From an uncultured Prevotella sp. (GTDB lineage: Bacteria; Bacteroidota; Bacteroidia; Bacteroidales; Bacteroidaceae): DNA of 60,390 nucleotides. The stretch is from positions 1 to 60,390 of the forward strand of contig CAKZVT010000021.1 in NCBI GenBank assembly GCA_937922435.1. The letters are read 5' to 3'. The notes under the pieces are model-generated. The model worked only from the letters and a program-made list of their open reading frames with translations, had not been told where the DNA came from and made no database searches. Positions within the stretch are counted from its first letter, which is position 1. Each line of letters opens with the position of its first letter. Shown here piece by piece: positions 7,722-16,844 of the stretch. Position numbers and translations under genes: made by a program.

Positions 7722-9170
7722 TCATTTCTGCCATATAAGTTTTATATAAAAGTCGTCGCCGCCCATCGATTCTTTCGCCGCGTCGTAGTTTGCCTTGTTC
7801 GTCCTTTGCAGGATTGACGGATACTTGAAGCGTGTGAGCATCTTCTTTGTGCTGTCAACGCCCGGTCCTACAGGTATTTCCGGATAGCCCGTGCGGTTGT
7901 GCTCGAACCACTGCTGGTAGTCGCAGAAGAACAGGGCGTAGAACTTTTGCTCGATTATGCGCTTCAACGTGCCGTCATAAGCGGTTAAAGGGTTGTCGAA
8001 ATAGCCTGCTGGAACCGTGGCTCCCCACAGTTCGATGGCCGCCGTCACGGCCTGCTCGTACAGGCTCTTTGCGTCAGCGTTGATTACTCCGCGCTGTGCA
8101 AGTTCGGCCTTTATGAAAAGGATTTCCGGGTAAGTCATCAGCTGAAGCTCCATCGGAGCCACCGCCAGGTTGTCCGTATTGGGATAAGATGCGTTGATGC
8201 TTGGCAGCACCTGGTAGCCGCTCTGCATTCCATAGTAGCCCTCCACACCATTGTTTGTGGCCGTTCTGGCGAAAATAGGAAGGCGTGGGTCATTCCAGTT
8301 TTTCAGCGTATTGATAAAGAATTCGGACAAGACCCTGTACGATGTGAAGTCTGACGGGCGTGCCAGAGGGGCTTCTTCGGGAGCTACGCCGCTGACGGAA
8401 ACCATCGCCGACTCCTCGTTTGACTCGAACACGGGGTATTCGGCAGGGTTGTCAACCATCTCTTTCAGCTTTGCCGCCGCGTCAAGTCCGGGCACGTCGA
8501 TTACGCGGAGCAAAGCCCTCATCCGCAGGGAGTTGGCAAACTTTTTCCACAGCATGATGCCTTCGGTGTCTTCATCTGACGTGCAGTAAAGCATGTCGCC
8601 TTGACTGTTGAACTGTAGTCCTTTCGATGTGTCGTACAATCTGTTTGCTTCATCGAGCATGTCTATGATGTTCGTGTAGACATCCTGCTGCTTGTCGAAG
8701 CGCGGCTGGTAAACGCCCTCTTCGCCTTTGCAGGCATCTTCAAAGGGTATGTCGCCGAAAGCGTCGGTCAGCAGTTCGAACATCCAACCCTGAAGCGTGA
8801 GCGATACTGCCATGTAATTGTTGTCCTCGGCCTGCTCTCCGTATTTGTACATGGCTTTGGCGTTGGTCAGGTAGTAGTAATAATTAGTCCATGTGCCGTC
8901 ACCGGACGCGTCGGTGGCGTTGTACCAGCCGATGCCCGACGTGGAGCTTGTCGATACGCAAATCTGCATAAGCTCGAAAGTCCACGAGTCGTATCTGTTC
9001 CAATTGTATGTTGACATCCCGTACATGATGGGGCGCAGAAAGCTGCCTGCGTTGGCTTCGCTCATGTGCGTCGGGTCGGTGTTCAGCTCGTCGAACGACT
9101 CGTGGCATGAAGTAAGCAGCAGTGCGGGAGCCGCGAGCATGAGCATTATGTTTCTTATAAGCTTTTTCAT
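7722..9170 (-). CDS. SusD/RagB-like outer-membrane substrate-binding lipoprotein
   Basis: A 482-aa lipoprotein. Signal peptide with lipobox LLTSC (Cys about residue 22) followed directly by HESFDELNTDPTHMSEANAG, the hallmark start of SusD-like_2 proteins. Internal motifs FGDIPFEDACKGEEG, YPEILFIKAELAQRG and YALFFCDYQQWFEHNRTGYP fit the TPR-rich SusD fold. SusD lids sit on a SusC barrel and bind substrate at the cell surface. It follows SusC after 15 bp. The downstream secreted phosphoesterases suggest a phosphorylated or phosphodiester ligand rather than a plain glycan. Confidence 0.93.
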   Translation of the reverse strand: MKKLIRNIMLMLAAPALLLTSCHESFDELNTDPTHMSEANAGSFLRPIMYGMSTYNWNRYDSWTFELMQICVSTSSTSGIGWYNATDASGDGTWTNYYYYLTNAKAMYKYGEQAEDNNYMAVSLTLQGWMFELLTDAFGDIPFEDACKGEEGVYQPRFDKQQDVYTNIIDMLDEANRLYDTSKGLQFNSQGDMLYCTSDEDTEGIMLWKKFANSLRMRALLRVIDVPGLDAAAKLKEMVDNPAEYPVFESNEESAMVSVSGVAPEEAPLARPSDFTSYRVLSEFFINTLKNWNDPRLPIFARTATNNGVEGYYGMQSGYQVLPSINASYPNTDNLAVAPMELQLMTYPEILFIKAELAQRGVINADAKSLYEQAVTAAIELWGATVPAGYFDNPLTAYDGTLKRIIEQKFYALFFCDYQQWFEHNRTGYPEIPVGPGVDSTKKMLTRFKYPSILQRTNKANYDAAKESMGGDDFYIKLIWQK

Positions 9171-9185
9171 CTTATGTTATATTGG

Positions 9186-12100
9186 TTAAAATGATACGTT
9201 GAAGTTGATTCCGTATGAGCGTGTGCTCGGCAGAGTGCCGACTTCCACACCTGTGACCATCGTGCTTCCGTCAAGTGATACCGTCTCCGGGTCGAACATC
9301 GGATAATCAGTTATGCACAGGAGGTTGCGGCCATATACACCAATGCTTGCTTTCTTGATAAACGTGTTCTTGAGCCATTTAGTGGGGAAGTCGAAGTCCA
9401 GGCGCAGCTCGCGCAGCTTAAGGTATGACGCGTCGAACGAGTTTGTCTCCACGTTGGCAATCCTGTATGTCTCCTTGTTGTATTTCTCGACGGTTGTAAT
9501 GATGTCGTTCGGCCTGTAAGTGCCGTCGCCGTTGTCGATGACTCCTGGTGCAATCATGTACACTCCGTCAAGTAATGTATAGCCTGCGTCGGTGATTTGC
9601 TGCGCTATGGACGGGTCTGTGATGTCGAGATAGAAAGGAGTGCCGGGCAGACGGCCGTTAAGGCTCTCGGTTATATGTCCCTGTTCCATCATCTTGTGGT
9701 GCGACTGTGAGTAGATAAGTCCGCCGTATTGTCCGTCCCATGACATTGAGAAGCGCCAGTTCTTATATTTAAGCGTAGTGTTGAAGCCGCCCTTCCAGTC
9801 GGCGTATGCACAGCCAACGTACTCTATGGCGTCGGTACGTTCGGGCAGACCGTCGCTGCCTATGATTACCTGTCCTGCGTCGTTGCGCTTCAACTTGTAG
9901 CCCCACAGGTCGCCGGTAGTGCCGCCAACGGTTCCGATTATCGACACGTTGCCGCTTACATAAGAGCCAATTACCTGCTGTTCGTCGGCTTCAGGCGAGA
10001 GTGAAAGTATCTTGTTGTCGTTCTTCGACCAGTTAAGCGTAACGTTCCATTCCCAGTCTTTAGTCTTTATAGGCATTGCATGGAGGACAAGCTCGATGCC
10101 TTGGTTGCGCACGCATCCCGAATTGATGGTGCCTTTGGTGTAACCGGTTGTCGGGTCGAACGGTGCGTCGAGGATTTGGTTCTTCGTTCTGTTGTAATAG
10201 AATGTCGCGTCAAGACCGATGCGGTTGTTGAACATTCGGAAATCCAAACCAACCTCATAGTTGTTTGAAATTTCGGGTTTGAAGTCTGCGTTGAACAGTG
10301 TTTGCGATGTTGTCAGCGAGCCTGCGAACGGGCTTGTCTCGTAATATCCAGATGTCTTGTACGGGTCTGTGTCGTTACCTACTTGCGCCCAAGACGCACG
10401 GAGTTTCAAAAGGCTGATTTCCTTTGGCATCCTTATCCATTCGTTGAGTATTCCGCTGACGCTTACAGAGGGGTAAAAGAACGAACGGTTGTTCTTTGGA
10501 AGTGTTGACGACCAGTCGTTGCGTCCTGTGATGTCGAGGAACAGTTTGTTCATGTATGAGAAGTTGGCGGTGAAGTAAAGGCTGTTTACCTGTTTCTTAT
10601 AGATTGTCGTCACCACCTGTGGGTCTGACACTCCGTTGGCCAGGCTGTACACTCCGGGAGTGTTGAGGCCGATTACCGCTGCCGACAACATGTCGTAATA
10701 AGAATACATTATGTTGCCTCCCACGGCGGCGTTGACGTTAAGGCCGTTGGAGAAACTGTTGTGGTAAGTAAGCAAGGCGTCGCTGTTTATTTCGTAGTCG
10801 ATGACGTTCTGCTTCTTGAAAAAACCGTTTGGGAACACCCTGTCGCTCATCGGCCTGTGTTGCTCTTGCGCCTGTGCGGAGAGCTGTATACCTGAACGTA
10901 TCATGAAGTCGAAGTGCTTGCTGAGCTGCGCAGTAGCCGATGCGGTGGATATCACGCTGTGTTTTGTCGAGGGGTTTTCCGACTCGTAGAGTACGACATA
11001 CGGGTTTGGCAGATATGAACTGAACGGACGTATTTGTTCGATGTTCTCCTTTCCCTTGTACCATTTAGGCTTGAACCAGTCAAGGTTGAAGTTGGGGTTC
11101 TGGAATATGAGGAAGTATGATATTGAGTTACTGTTGTAACTAAGCGTGGGGACGTTGTCCGAATGGCGGTAAGTGTAAGAAGTCTTGAAGTTGAGCTTTA
11201 TTCTTCTTGACAACTGTTGGTTGGCCGATACAGAGGCTGTAATGCGCTCGTAGCCGGTGTTTGGCAATATCCATTCGTTCTTTGAATGAGTGAACGATGC
11301 ACGCATGCTGCCCCTGTCCGTCTTGCCTGTCAGCGCAACGGAGTTTGTCATGGTGTAGCCTGTCTGGAAAAGGCCGGAGTGGTTGTCCCTGTAAGGACGC
11401 CAGGGCGTAGGCGATGTGCCGCGTCCTTCGAGCTCGGGGTCGTACTGGTAGTAGCTTTGTCCGTCAAATTTGGGGCCGTAAGCACTACTTGTGCCCGACG
11501 TGCTTGAGTTTCCGTCGGGAGCGGCTCCGTATGAGTAGTACAGCTGTCCGGCGTATTCAGTACCTTCCTTGCCGATGTATGACGGCAAGCCTTGGCCGAA
11601 CTCATACTGGTAGTCGGGGAAATGTGCGGCCACGTCCCAGGTGTTGTTGAAGCTGTAAGTCACTCCCCAGCCTTTTTCCGCGTCGGCTCCCGACTTTGTG
11701 GTGACCATTATAACGCCGTTGGCCGCGCGCGAACCGTAAAGCGCGGCGGCGCTTGCGCCCTTGAGTACCTGTATGCTTTCGATGTCGTCAGGGTTGAGGT
11801 CGGAGAATCCGTTACCGTAGTCCACCGAGTTCTCGCTGTTGTCTCCTGCGCCGTAAGACGTTCCGGGGTTGTTCATAGGGCTTGACATCGGAACGCCGTC
11901 AACCACGATTAGCGCGTTGTTTCCGTTGGGGTTGAGCGACACGTCGCCTCGCAGTGAAATCCTTGTGGACGACAGCGGGCCGCCTGCTGATATGACGTTG
12001 AGGCCGGCCACCTCGCCTTGCAGGGCGAGCGACCAGTTGCTCGGCATGGCCGCCGTTATCTTCGAGCCGTCCACTGTCTCGGTGGCGAAGCCCAGTCCTT

Positions 12101-12473
12101 TCTCTTCTCGCTTTATGCCGAGCGCGGTAACGACGACGTTGCCAAGTTCTATCGTGCCGTCTCCGAGCTTCGCGTTTATCTCGGTCTTCCCGTTCCAGGC
12201 TATTGTTTTCCTTTCGTAGCCTACGTAGTTGAATGTCAGCGAGTCAGTCTTTGCGGGTCTTTTGTTTACCGTCATGGTGTATTTCCCGTCCATGTCGGTG
12301 ATTACTCCGCTTTGTTTCAGGCTGTTCATCCTCACGGTCACGCCGATTAGCGGCTCGCCGTTTTCGCTTGTCACTTTGCCCGTGATGGTATGGCTCTGGG
12401 CGTAAAGCGACGATGGAACCAGCAATGCCGCTCCAGCCGCGCACGTTTTTACAATGTTGCGTAAATCAAACAT
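9186..12473 (-). CDS. SusC/RagA-like TonB-dependent outer-membrane transporter
   Basis: A 1095-aa outer-membrane receptor. The signal peptide is followed by a CarboxypepD_reg-like domain (HTITGKVTSENGEPLIGVTV, about 28-110), a plug with DDIESIQVLKGASAAALYGS and RAANGVIMVTTKSG, and a long beta-barrel ending in an aromatic strand (RSYGINFNVSF). It imports substrate captured by its SusD partner using TonB energy. First gene of the minus-strand operon susC-susD-small protein-phosphoesterase/GDPD. No ECF sigma/anti-sigma or hybrid two-component regulator is adjacent, and no glycoside hydrolase is present, which is unusual for a glycan locus. Confidence 0.95.
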   Translation of the reverse strand: MFDLRNIVKTCAAGAALLVPSSLYAQSHTITGKVTSENGEPLIGVTVRMNSLKQSGVITDMDGKYTMTVNKRPAKTDSLTFNYVGYERKTIAWNGKTEINAKLGDGTIELGNVVVTALGIKREEKGLGFATETVDGSKITAAMPSNWSLALQGEVAGLNVISAGGPLSSTRISLRGDVSLNPNGNNALIVVDGVPMSSPMNNPGTSYGAGDNSENSVDYGNGFSDLNPDDIESIQVLKGASAAALYGSRAANGVIMVTTKSGADAEKGWGVTYSFNNTWDVAAHFPDYQYEFGQGLPSYIGKEGTEYAGQLYYSYGAAPDGNSSTSGTSSAYGPKFDGQSYYQYDPELEGRGTSPTPWRPYRDNHSGLFQTGYTMTNSVALTGKTDRGSMRASFTHSKNEWILPNTGYERITASVSANQQLSRRIKLNFKTSYTYRHSDNVPTLSYNSNSISYFLIFQNPNFNLDWFKPKWYKGKENIEQIRPFSSYLPNPYVVLYESENPSTKHSVISTASATAQLSKHFDFMIRSGIQLSAQAQEQHRPMSDRVFPNGFFKKQNVIDYEINSDALLTYHNSFSNGLNVNAAVGGNIMYSYYDMLSAAVIGLNTPGVYSLANGVSDPQVVTTIYKKQVNSLYFTANFSYMNKLFLDITGRNDWSSTLPKNNRSFFYPSVSVSGILNEWIRMPKEISLLKLRASWAQVGNDTDPYKTSGYYETSPFAGSLTTSQTLFNADFKPEISNNYEVGLDFRMFNNRIGLDATFYYNRTKNQILDAPFDPTTGYTKGTINSGCVRNQGIELVLHAMPIKTKDWEWNVTLNWSKNDNKILSLSPEADEQQVIGSYVSGNVSIIGTVGGTTGDLWGYKLKRNDAGQVIIGSDGLPERTDAIEYVGCAYADWKGGFNTTLKYKNWRFSMSWDGQYGGLIYSQSHHKMMEQGHITESLNGRLPGTPFYLDITDPSIAQQITDAGYTLLDGVYMIAPGVIDNGDGTYRPNDIITTVEKYNKETYRIANVETNSFDASYLKLRELRLDFDFPTKWLKNTFIKKASIGVYGRNLLCITDYPMFDPETVSLDGSTMVTGVEVGTLPSTRSYGINFNVSF

Positions 12474-12494
12474 ATAAATACCTTTTAAAAGTTT

Positions 12495-12506
12495 TGTGCA
12501 AAGGTA
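12495..12506 (-). promoter_or_regulatory. Promoter -7 element of the SusC operon
   Basis: The minus strand reads TACCTTTGC, a match to TAnnTTTG, about 25 nt upstream of the SusC start codon. A matching upstream TTG at 19-20 nt is not evident. Confidence 0.55.
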
Positions 12507-12539
12507 TTTATGTGTTTTTACAGATGAAATGCAATGATG

Positions 12540-12622
12540 TTAAGAACCAAGAATTAAAAATTAAGAAAATATTTCTAAAAAACGCGTTGTGGCGTGTTTG
12601 TTTTCTTAACTTTTAATTCTTG
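12540..12622. repeat. Family E inverted repeat (copy E1)
   Basis: Arms AACCAAGAATTAAAAATTAAG and its approximate complement at 12600-12622 flank a loop of about 30 nt between buk and SusC. It could fold as a terminator for buk-side transcription. The arms have the AAGAATTAAG flavour shared by E3 and E6. Confidence 0.7.
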
Positions 12623-12649
12623 GTTGTAAGGCGTCCGCCAAGGCGTTGC

Positions 12650-13708
12650 CTATTTATAGGTTAGCAACGGCAGTTCGCCGCGCAGTACGCCGAGGGCGTT
12701 ATATGCCAGCGAACCCATCTCGTTCTCGCCCGGTATAATCACGATGGGCGCGAGATAGTCGATTTGCCGCTTTAGCAGCGACATGCAGTAGTCGCTGTGG
12801 GCTATGCCTCCCGTCAGTATGATGGCCTCCACCTGACCCGTCATCGCCACGTACATGGCTCCGATTTGCTTGGCGATGGTGTAGAGCATGGCCGCCAGCA
12901 CCTCGCGGTAAGGCTCTTCGCCAGCTTCCGCCTGGCGGTCAATGGTGAGCATGTCGGTCTCGCCGAGGAGCGCGGCCAGTCCGCCCTTGCCGCTAATCAT
13001 CTGCTTGATTTGCTTCTTGGTGTACTTTCCGCTGAAGCAAACGTCTACCAGTTGGCCCGACGGTACGGTGCCTGCGCGTTCGGGCGAGAACGGCCCTTCG
13101 CCGTCGAGGGCGTTGTTAACGTCTACCACGCGGCCGTATTCGTGCGCTCCGACGGATATCCCTCCGCCTATATGGGCTACGATTAGGCGCATCTCCTCGT
13201 ACTTCTTTCCTACAGAAGCGGCGTACCTACGCGCCACGGCCTTTTGGTTGAGGGCGTGGAATATTGACTTGCGGTCGATGCCGGGGAAGCCCGTGTAGCG
13301 TGCCTCGGGCCGCATCTCGTCAACCACCACGGGGTCGGCTGTGTAGGCAGGACAGCCGCATTGCGCCGCGATTTCCGCCGCTATGAGTGCGCCGAGGTTG
13401 CAGGCGTGCTCGCGCTCGGCGTTGAGCAGGTCGTGCTTCATAAGCTCGTTTACGGCGTACACGCCGCCTGTGAGCGGCTTGGTGAGGCCGCCGCGGCCTA
13501 TTACGGCGTCGAAGCGAAGCTCTATTCCGGCCTCTTCAAGCCGCTTCATGATGAAGTCCTTGCGGTACTCGTACTGGTCGCTGATGTGCTGGAAGGCCGC
13601 CAGTTCGCTTACATGATGGTGCGCGCCGGTCATCCATATTGGCTTTTCGTCCTCGTAGACGGCGATTTTCGTCGACGTGGAACCGGGGTTTATTACTAAT
13701 ATCCGCAT
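12650..13708 (-). CDS. buk: Butyrate kinase (acetokinase family)
   Basis: A 352-aa kinase from ATG 13708 (MRILVINPGSTSTKIAVYED); longer in-frame starts lie in repeat DNA. The N-terminal NPGSTSTK phosphate-binding motif, AHIGGGISVGAHEYGRVVDV, EGPFSPERAGTVPSG and AIILTGGIAHS are the classic butyrate/branched-chain acyl kinase blocks. It interconverts butyryl phosphate + ADP and butyrate + ATP. The next gene upstream is ptb, the partner enzyme; a 158-bp AT-rich palindromic repeat separates them but they are probably co-transcribed. In Bacteroidales this pair may also serve branched-chain fatty acids. Confidence 0.93.
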   Translation of the reverse strand: MRILVINPGSTSTKIAVYEDEKPIWMTGAHHHVSELAAFQHISDQYEYRKDFIMKRLEEAGIELRFDAVIGRGGLTKPLTGGVYAVNELMKHDLLNAEREHACNLGALIAAEIAAQCGCPAYTADPVVVDEMRPEARYTGFPGIDRKSIFHALNQKAVARRYAASVGKKYEEMRLIVAHIGGGISVGAHEYGRVVDVNNALDGEGPFSPERAGTVPSGQLVDVCFSGKYTKKQIKQMISGKGGLAALLGETDMLTIDRQAEAGEEPYREVLAAMLYTIAKQIGAMYVAMTGQVEAIILTGGIAHSDYCMSLLKRQIDYLAPIVIIPGENEMGSLAYNALGVLRGELPLLTYK

Positions 13709-13709
13709 G

Positions 13710-13866
13710 TTTTTCAATTCATAATTCACAATTCATAATGCATAATTGGCAGGTGGAAGGCGCAACGCAAAGGTTAAAATCAATTTATAATTTATAATTC
13801 ATAATTCATAATCGGTTGGTGGAATACGCTGCGGCGTATGCCCAATTATGAATTATGCATTATGAA
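13710..13866. repeat. Family E inverted repeats built of AATTCATAATTCATAA units (copy E2)
   Basis: Repeating ATTCATAATTCACAATTCAT on the left is mirrored by AATTATGAATTATGCATTATG on the right, with an inner TTTATAATTTATAATTCATA block. The element covers the whole ptb-buk gap and touches both genes: it supplies the buk upstream in-frame codons and abuts the ptb stop. Confidence 0.75.
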
Positions 13867-14781
13867 TTATGCATTGTGTGCTGTGCAAGCCATCGCCAGG
13901 CTGTAGAATTTCGATTCGCACGAGTCGGCCCTCGAGGCCACCACTACGGGCACGGTTGTGCCGCAGAGCATGCCTGCCGTCTCAGCGCCTGCGAAGAGGG
14001 TGAGCGTCTTGTAGAACACGTTGCCCGACTCGATATTGGGGAAGATTAGCACGTCGGCGTTGCCCGTGACGGGCGAGGAGATGCCTTTTATTTGGCCGCT
14101 CTCGGTGTCGAGCGCGGTCTTCACGTCCATAGGGCCGTCAACGAGCACGTCGCCGTATCGGCCTTCGGCGGCACGCCGGCGCAGCTCCATATAATATAAG
14201 GTGTGCGGAAACTTCTCGCTTACCTTCTCGGTGAAGTTTATGAGGGCCACACGGGGGCACGCTACGCCGAGCCTGCGGCTTATGCCGACGGCGTAGCCGA
14301 GTATTGCGTCATACTGTTCCAGCGTAGGGCGGGGGATTACGGCTGCGTCGGCGAACACCACGAACTTGCCGTAAGCCGGTATGTGCGTGGCCGTAACGTG
14401 GCTCAATATGCTGCCCGGGCGCAGCAGTCCGCGCTCCTTGTCGAGCACGGCGTGCAGCAGGTTGTCGGTGTTTATTGTGCCTTTCATAAGTACGTCGGCC
14501 GCTCCGCAGTGCGCCAGGGCCACCGCCTTGCGCGCCGCGTCGTCGGGTGTAGGCTCTACGAGCACCTCCACGCGGTCGGGATATTGTTCCTTCAGGCTGT
14601 CGAACTCGGGCTTGCATTCCCCGGCGCATACCAGCATGAAGTCGGCAAAGCCTTCCTTCAGGCCGCGTTCCACCACGTATCTTGTATGCGAGTCGGCAGG
14701 GCATGCCATGGCCACGCGCTTGCGGTTGCGCATCGAGGACAGACAGGCCAGCAGGTCGTCGAAGTTTTGTATCGGGTTCAT
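13867..14781 (-). CDS. ptb: Phosphate butyryltransferase
   Basis: A 304-aa member of the PTA_PTB acyltransferase family. Visible features: MRNRKRVAMACPADSHTRYV at the N-terminus, VLMKGTINTDNLLHAVLDKE in the middle, and the C-terminal blocks LVDGPMDVKTALD and SGQIKGISSPVTGNADVLIF. It transfers the acyl group from butyryl-CoA (or branched-chain acyl-CoA) to phosphate, feeding the kinase encoded just downstream. The pair provides substrate-level ATP. A strong Bacteroidetes promoter precedes it (14801-14830). Confidence 0.93.
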   Translation of the reverse strand: MNPIQNFDDLLACLSSMRNRKRVAMACPADSHTRYVVERGLKEGFADFMLVCAGECKPEFDSLKEQYPDRVEVLVEPTPDDAARKAVALAHCGAADVLMKGTINTDNLLHAVLDKERGLLRPGSILSHVTATHIPAYGKFVVFADAAVIPRPTLEQYDAILGYAVGISRRLGVACPRVALINFTEKVSEKFPHTLYYMELRRRAAEGRYGDVLVDGPMDVKTALDTESGQIKGISSPVTGNADVLIFPNIESGNVFYKTLTLFAGAETAGMLCGTTVPVVVASRADSCESKFYSLAMACTAHNA

Positions 14782-14800
14782 GGTTAATAAGATTTGCCTA

Positions 14801-14830
14801 CAAATATAGCAAAAGTATATATATCCGCAA
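14801..14830 (-). promoter_or_regulatory. Promoter of ptb-buk
   Basis: On the minus strand TTG (14828-14830) and TATATTTG (14801-14808) are 19 nt apart, an ideal Bacteroidetes -33/-7 spacing. A second overlapping candidate TACTTTTG lies a few bases upstream. Confidence 0.7.
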
Positions 14831-15030
14831 AATAAATATGGATTAATAACTTGTTTTTATACATCCGGCCGCCAATGGTTTTTCTTGCGTATGTAATGCC
14901 ATAAAGTCACTTGTCGTCGCACAAGCGACTGTCATTGGCGGCAATGTGTTGACAATTAGCTGCCAAACGTCATTCTTTTAGTGCAAAAAGAAAGTTTTGA
15001 TTTGTAACCTTACGACGGTGCATAGATGGC
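14831..15030. other. Gene-free stretch between ptb and the histidine kinase
   Basis: Apart from the ptb promoter and the B2 repeat I see no gene in 14782-15290. A weak inverted pair, GTCACTTGTCGTCGCACAAG, lies at 14898-14921. Confidence 0.5.
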
Positions 15031-15150
15031 TGACGGCGTTGCGGCAAGCCGTCTTTCGCGTTGCGAAAGGCCGTCTTTTACAATGCGAAAGACGGCATAT
15101 TGCAACGTAAAAGGCCACCTTTTGCTTTGTAAGCGGAGGTGGCCTGTGTT
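15031..15150. repeat. Family B palindromic element (copy B2)
   Basis: Alternating arms GCAAGCCGTCTTTCGC, GCGAAAGGCCGTCTTTTAC, GCGAAAGACGGCATATTGC and AAAAGGCCACCTTTTGC, followed by GGAGGTGGCC. It lies downstream of the kinase gene. Confidence 0.8.
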
Positions 15151-15290
15151 GTTTGAATTTGTAACTTGCGGAGCGGTCTTGCCGCGATGGTGCAAGCAAA
15201 AATGTGCTTGCAGGTAACAGTTTTTCGGTTGTCCGCCTACGGATGCGGCTGCGTCCGTGCGGCGATGTGCTGCCGGCGTCCGTGCGGTTG

Positions 15291-16700
15291 TTATTTTTTC
15301 AGTGTGAAATCGAAACGCAGTCCGCCCGTGATGTTGTTGTTCACGCTTATTATTCCGCCGTGCAGCAGCACCGAGTTCTTGACAATCGCCAGTCCCAGTC
15401 CCGTGCCGCCCATCTTGCGGCTGCGCCCTTTGTCCACGCGGTAGAACCGCTCGAAGAGGCGTGGCAGGTGCTCGTAAGCTACGCCTACGCCGTTGTCGCT
15501 GAACGTGAAGCTCCACATGCTGTCCGTCGGCGACGCCGTCATGGTTATAGTAGTGCCCTCTCCGGCGTAGGCTATGGCGTTGTCCGTAAGGTTGCGGAAC
15601 ACGCTGTACAGCAGCGACTGGTTGCCGCGCACGGTCACGCCCTGCGGCAGACGGTTGTCAAAGCGCATTTTGCGCTCGTTCATCTGCAAGGCGGTGTCCT
15701 TGATGATGCCCGTCACCATGGCGTTGATGTCTACCGTCTCGAAGTCAACCATGTCGGGAGCGTCGTCAAGACGGTTGAGCGTCGATATGTCGTGTAGCAG
15801 CGAGGCGAGCCGCTGCGACTGGGCGTAGCAGCGTTCAAGGAACTGCTGCTTCATCTTGTCGTTGGCGTTCGGGTTCTCCAGTATGGTCTCAAGATAGCCC
15901 TGTATGCTGGCCACGGGCGTCTTCAGCTCGTGCGCTATGTTCTGCGTAAGCTGCCGTTTCAGCACGTTCTGCTCCTCCTTCGTGCGTTGCAGCCGCTTGT
16001 ATATTTTGATTATCCGCTCGGCGATTTCGCCCAGTTCGTCGCTTGGGAAGCCTACCAGGTCTTCCGTGTCGAGGCTCTCGTTGTGGTCGGCGCGGCTGGC
16101 GAAGAGGCGCAGCTTGGTTATGTTGTCACCCAGTCGGCTTACGAAGCGGTAGAGTATCAGCACGAGAATGAGCATCGCCACGAGCGAGAACCAAAGGTAG
16201 TGCTGGTCGGCCTGCAACGTTTCGGCCAGGCTGTTGTCGTAGGGTAGGGCGCTGCGCAGCACGAGGTCGAACTCCGGCACGTATGTGGCCGAGTAGAAAT
16301 ATGTCTGCCCCATCGTCGAACTTAGACGGCTGAAGTCGTATCCGCTGCCGTCGGTAAACGCCTCGCGCACCTCGCGCCGGTTGGTGTGTTTGTCCATCTT
16401 GGCGTAGTCCTTGTACATGTTGTCGTACACTACGGTGCCGTCGCGCTCGATGAGCGTTACGCGCAGGCCGTGCATGTGGTGGCTCTTCACGTAGCGGTCG
16501 ATGGTCGCCTCGGTGTGGTTGCCGATGTATTCCAGCGTCTCCATCATGCGCGAGTTGTAATCTTGCAGCCTTGCGTTGAGCGAGTTGATTTTGTATTCGC
16601 GCTCACGTGCGTGCTGGAAGATTATGAAAGCGGCTGCGAACGCTATGAATACGGCCAGCACGCTGACGTAAAGACGTGTTCCTACGGAGGTCTTGAACAT
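15291..16700 (-). CDS. PhoR-like membrane sensor histidine kinase
   Basis: A 469-aa kinase from ATG 16700 (MFKTSVGTRLYVSVLAVFIA). A transmembrane helix at about 10-30, a periplasmic sensor region to about 165, a second helix (YLWFSLVAMLILVLILYRF), a HAMP-like linker, then the HisKA H-box NIAHELKTPVASIQGYLE. The ATPase has N-box NLTDNAIAYA, DNGVGVAYEHLPRLFERFYR and GGTGLGLAIVKNSVLLHGG. It autophosphorylates and signals to the response regulator encoded 144 bp upstream. The arrangement resembles PhoB-PhoR, which fits the phosphatase genes nearby, but the true stimulus is unknown. An A-type repeat lies in the gap. Confidence 0.9.
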   Translation of the reverse strand: MFKTSVGTRLYVSVLAVFIAFAAAFIIFQHAREREYKINSLNARLQDYNSRMMETLEYIGNHTEATIDRYVKSHHMHGLRVTLIERDGTVVYDNMYKDYAKMDKHTNRREVREAFTDGSGYDFSRLSSTMGQTYFYSATYVPEFDLVLRSALPYDNSLAETLQADQHYLWFSLVAMLILVLILYRFVSRLGDNITKLRLFASRADHNESLDTEDLVGFPSDELGEIAERIIKIYKRLQRTKEEQNVLKRQLTQNIAHELKTPVASIQGYLETILENPNANDKMKQQFLERCYAQSQRLASLLHDISTLNRLDDAPDMVDFETVDINAMVTGIIKDTALQMNERKMRFDNRLPQGVTVRGNQSLLYSVFRNLTDNAIAYAGEGTTITMTASPTDSMWSFTFSDNGVGVAYEHLPRLFERFYRVDKGRSRKMGGTGLGLAIVKNSVLLHGGIISVNNNITGGLRFDFTLKK

Positions 16701-16718
16701 GGTATCTGGGTATTTGAT

Positions 16719-16828
16719 ACCCACCCCGCCCCTCCCGAGGGGAGGGAGTCTGATTACCTGATGCTGATGCCCAGAATGAAATGAGGCAAGCCAAGCTCCC
16801 TCCCTTTTGGAGGGTTGGTGTGGGTGTT
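16719..16828. repeat. Family A inverted-repeat element (copy A3)
   Basis: Left arm ACCCACCCCGCCCCTCCC, right arm GGAGGGTTGGTGTGGGTGT, inner arms GAGGGGAGGGAGTC and CTCCCTCCCTTTTGG. It fills the gap between response regulator and kinase, so it would be transcribed within the operon. Confidence 0.85.
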
Positions 16829-16844
16829 TGCTGTATATTGTTTC

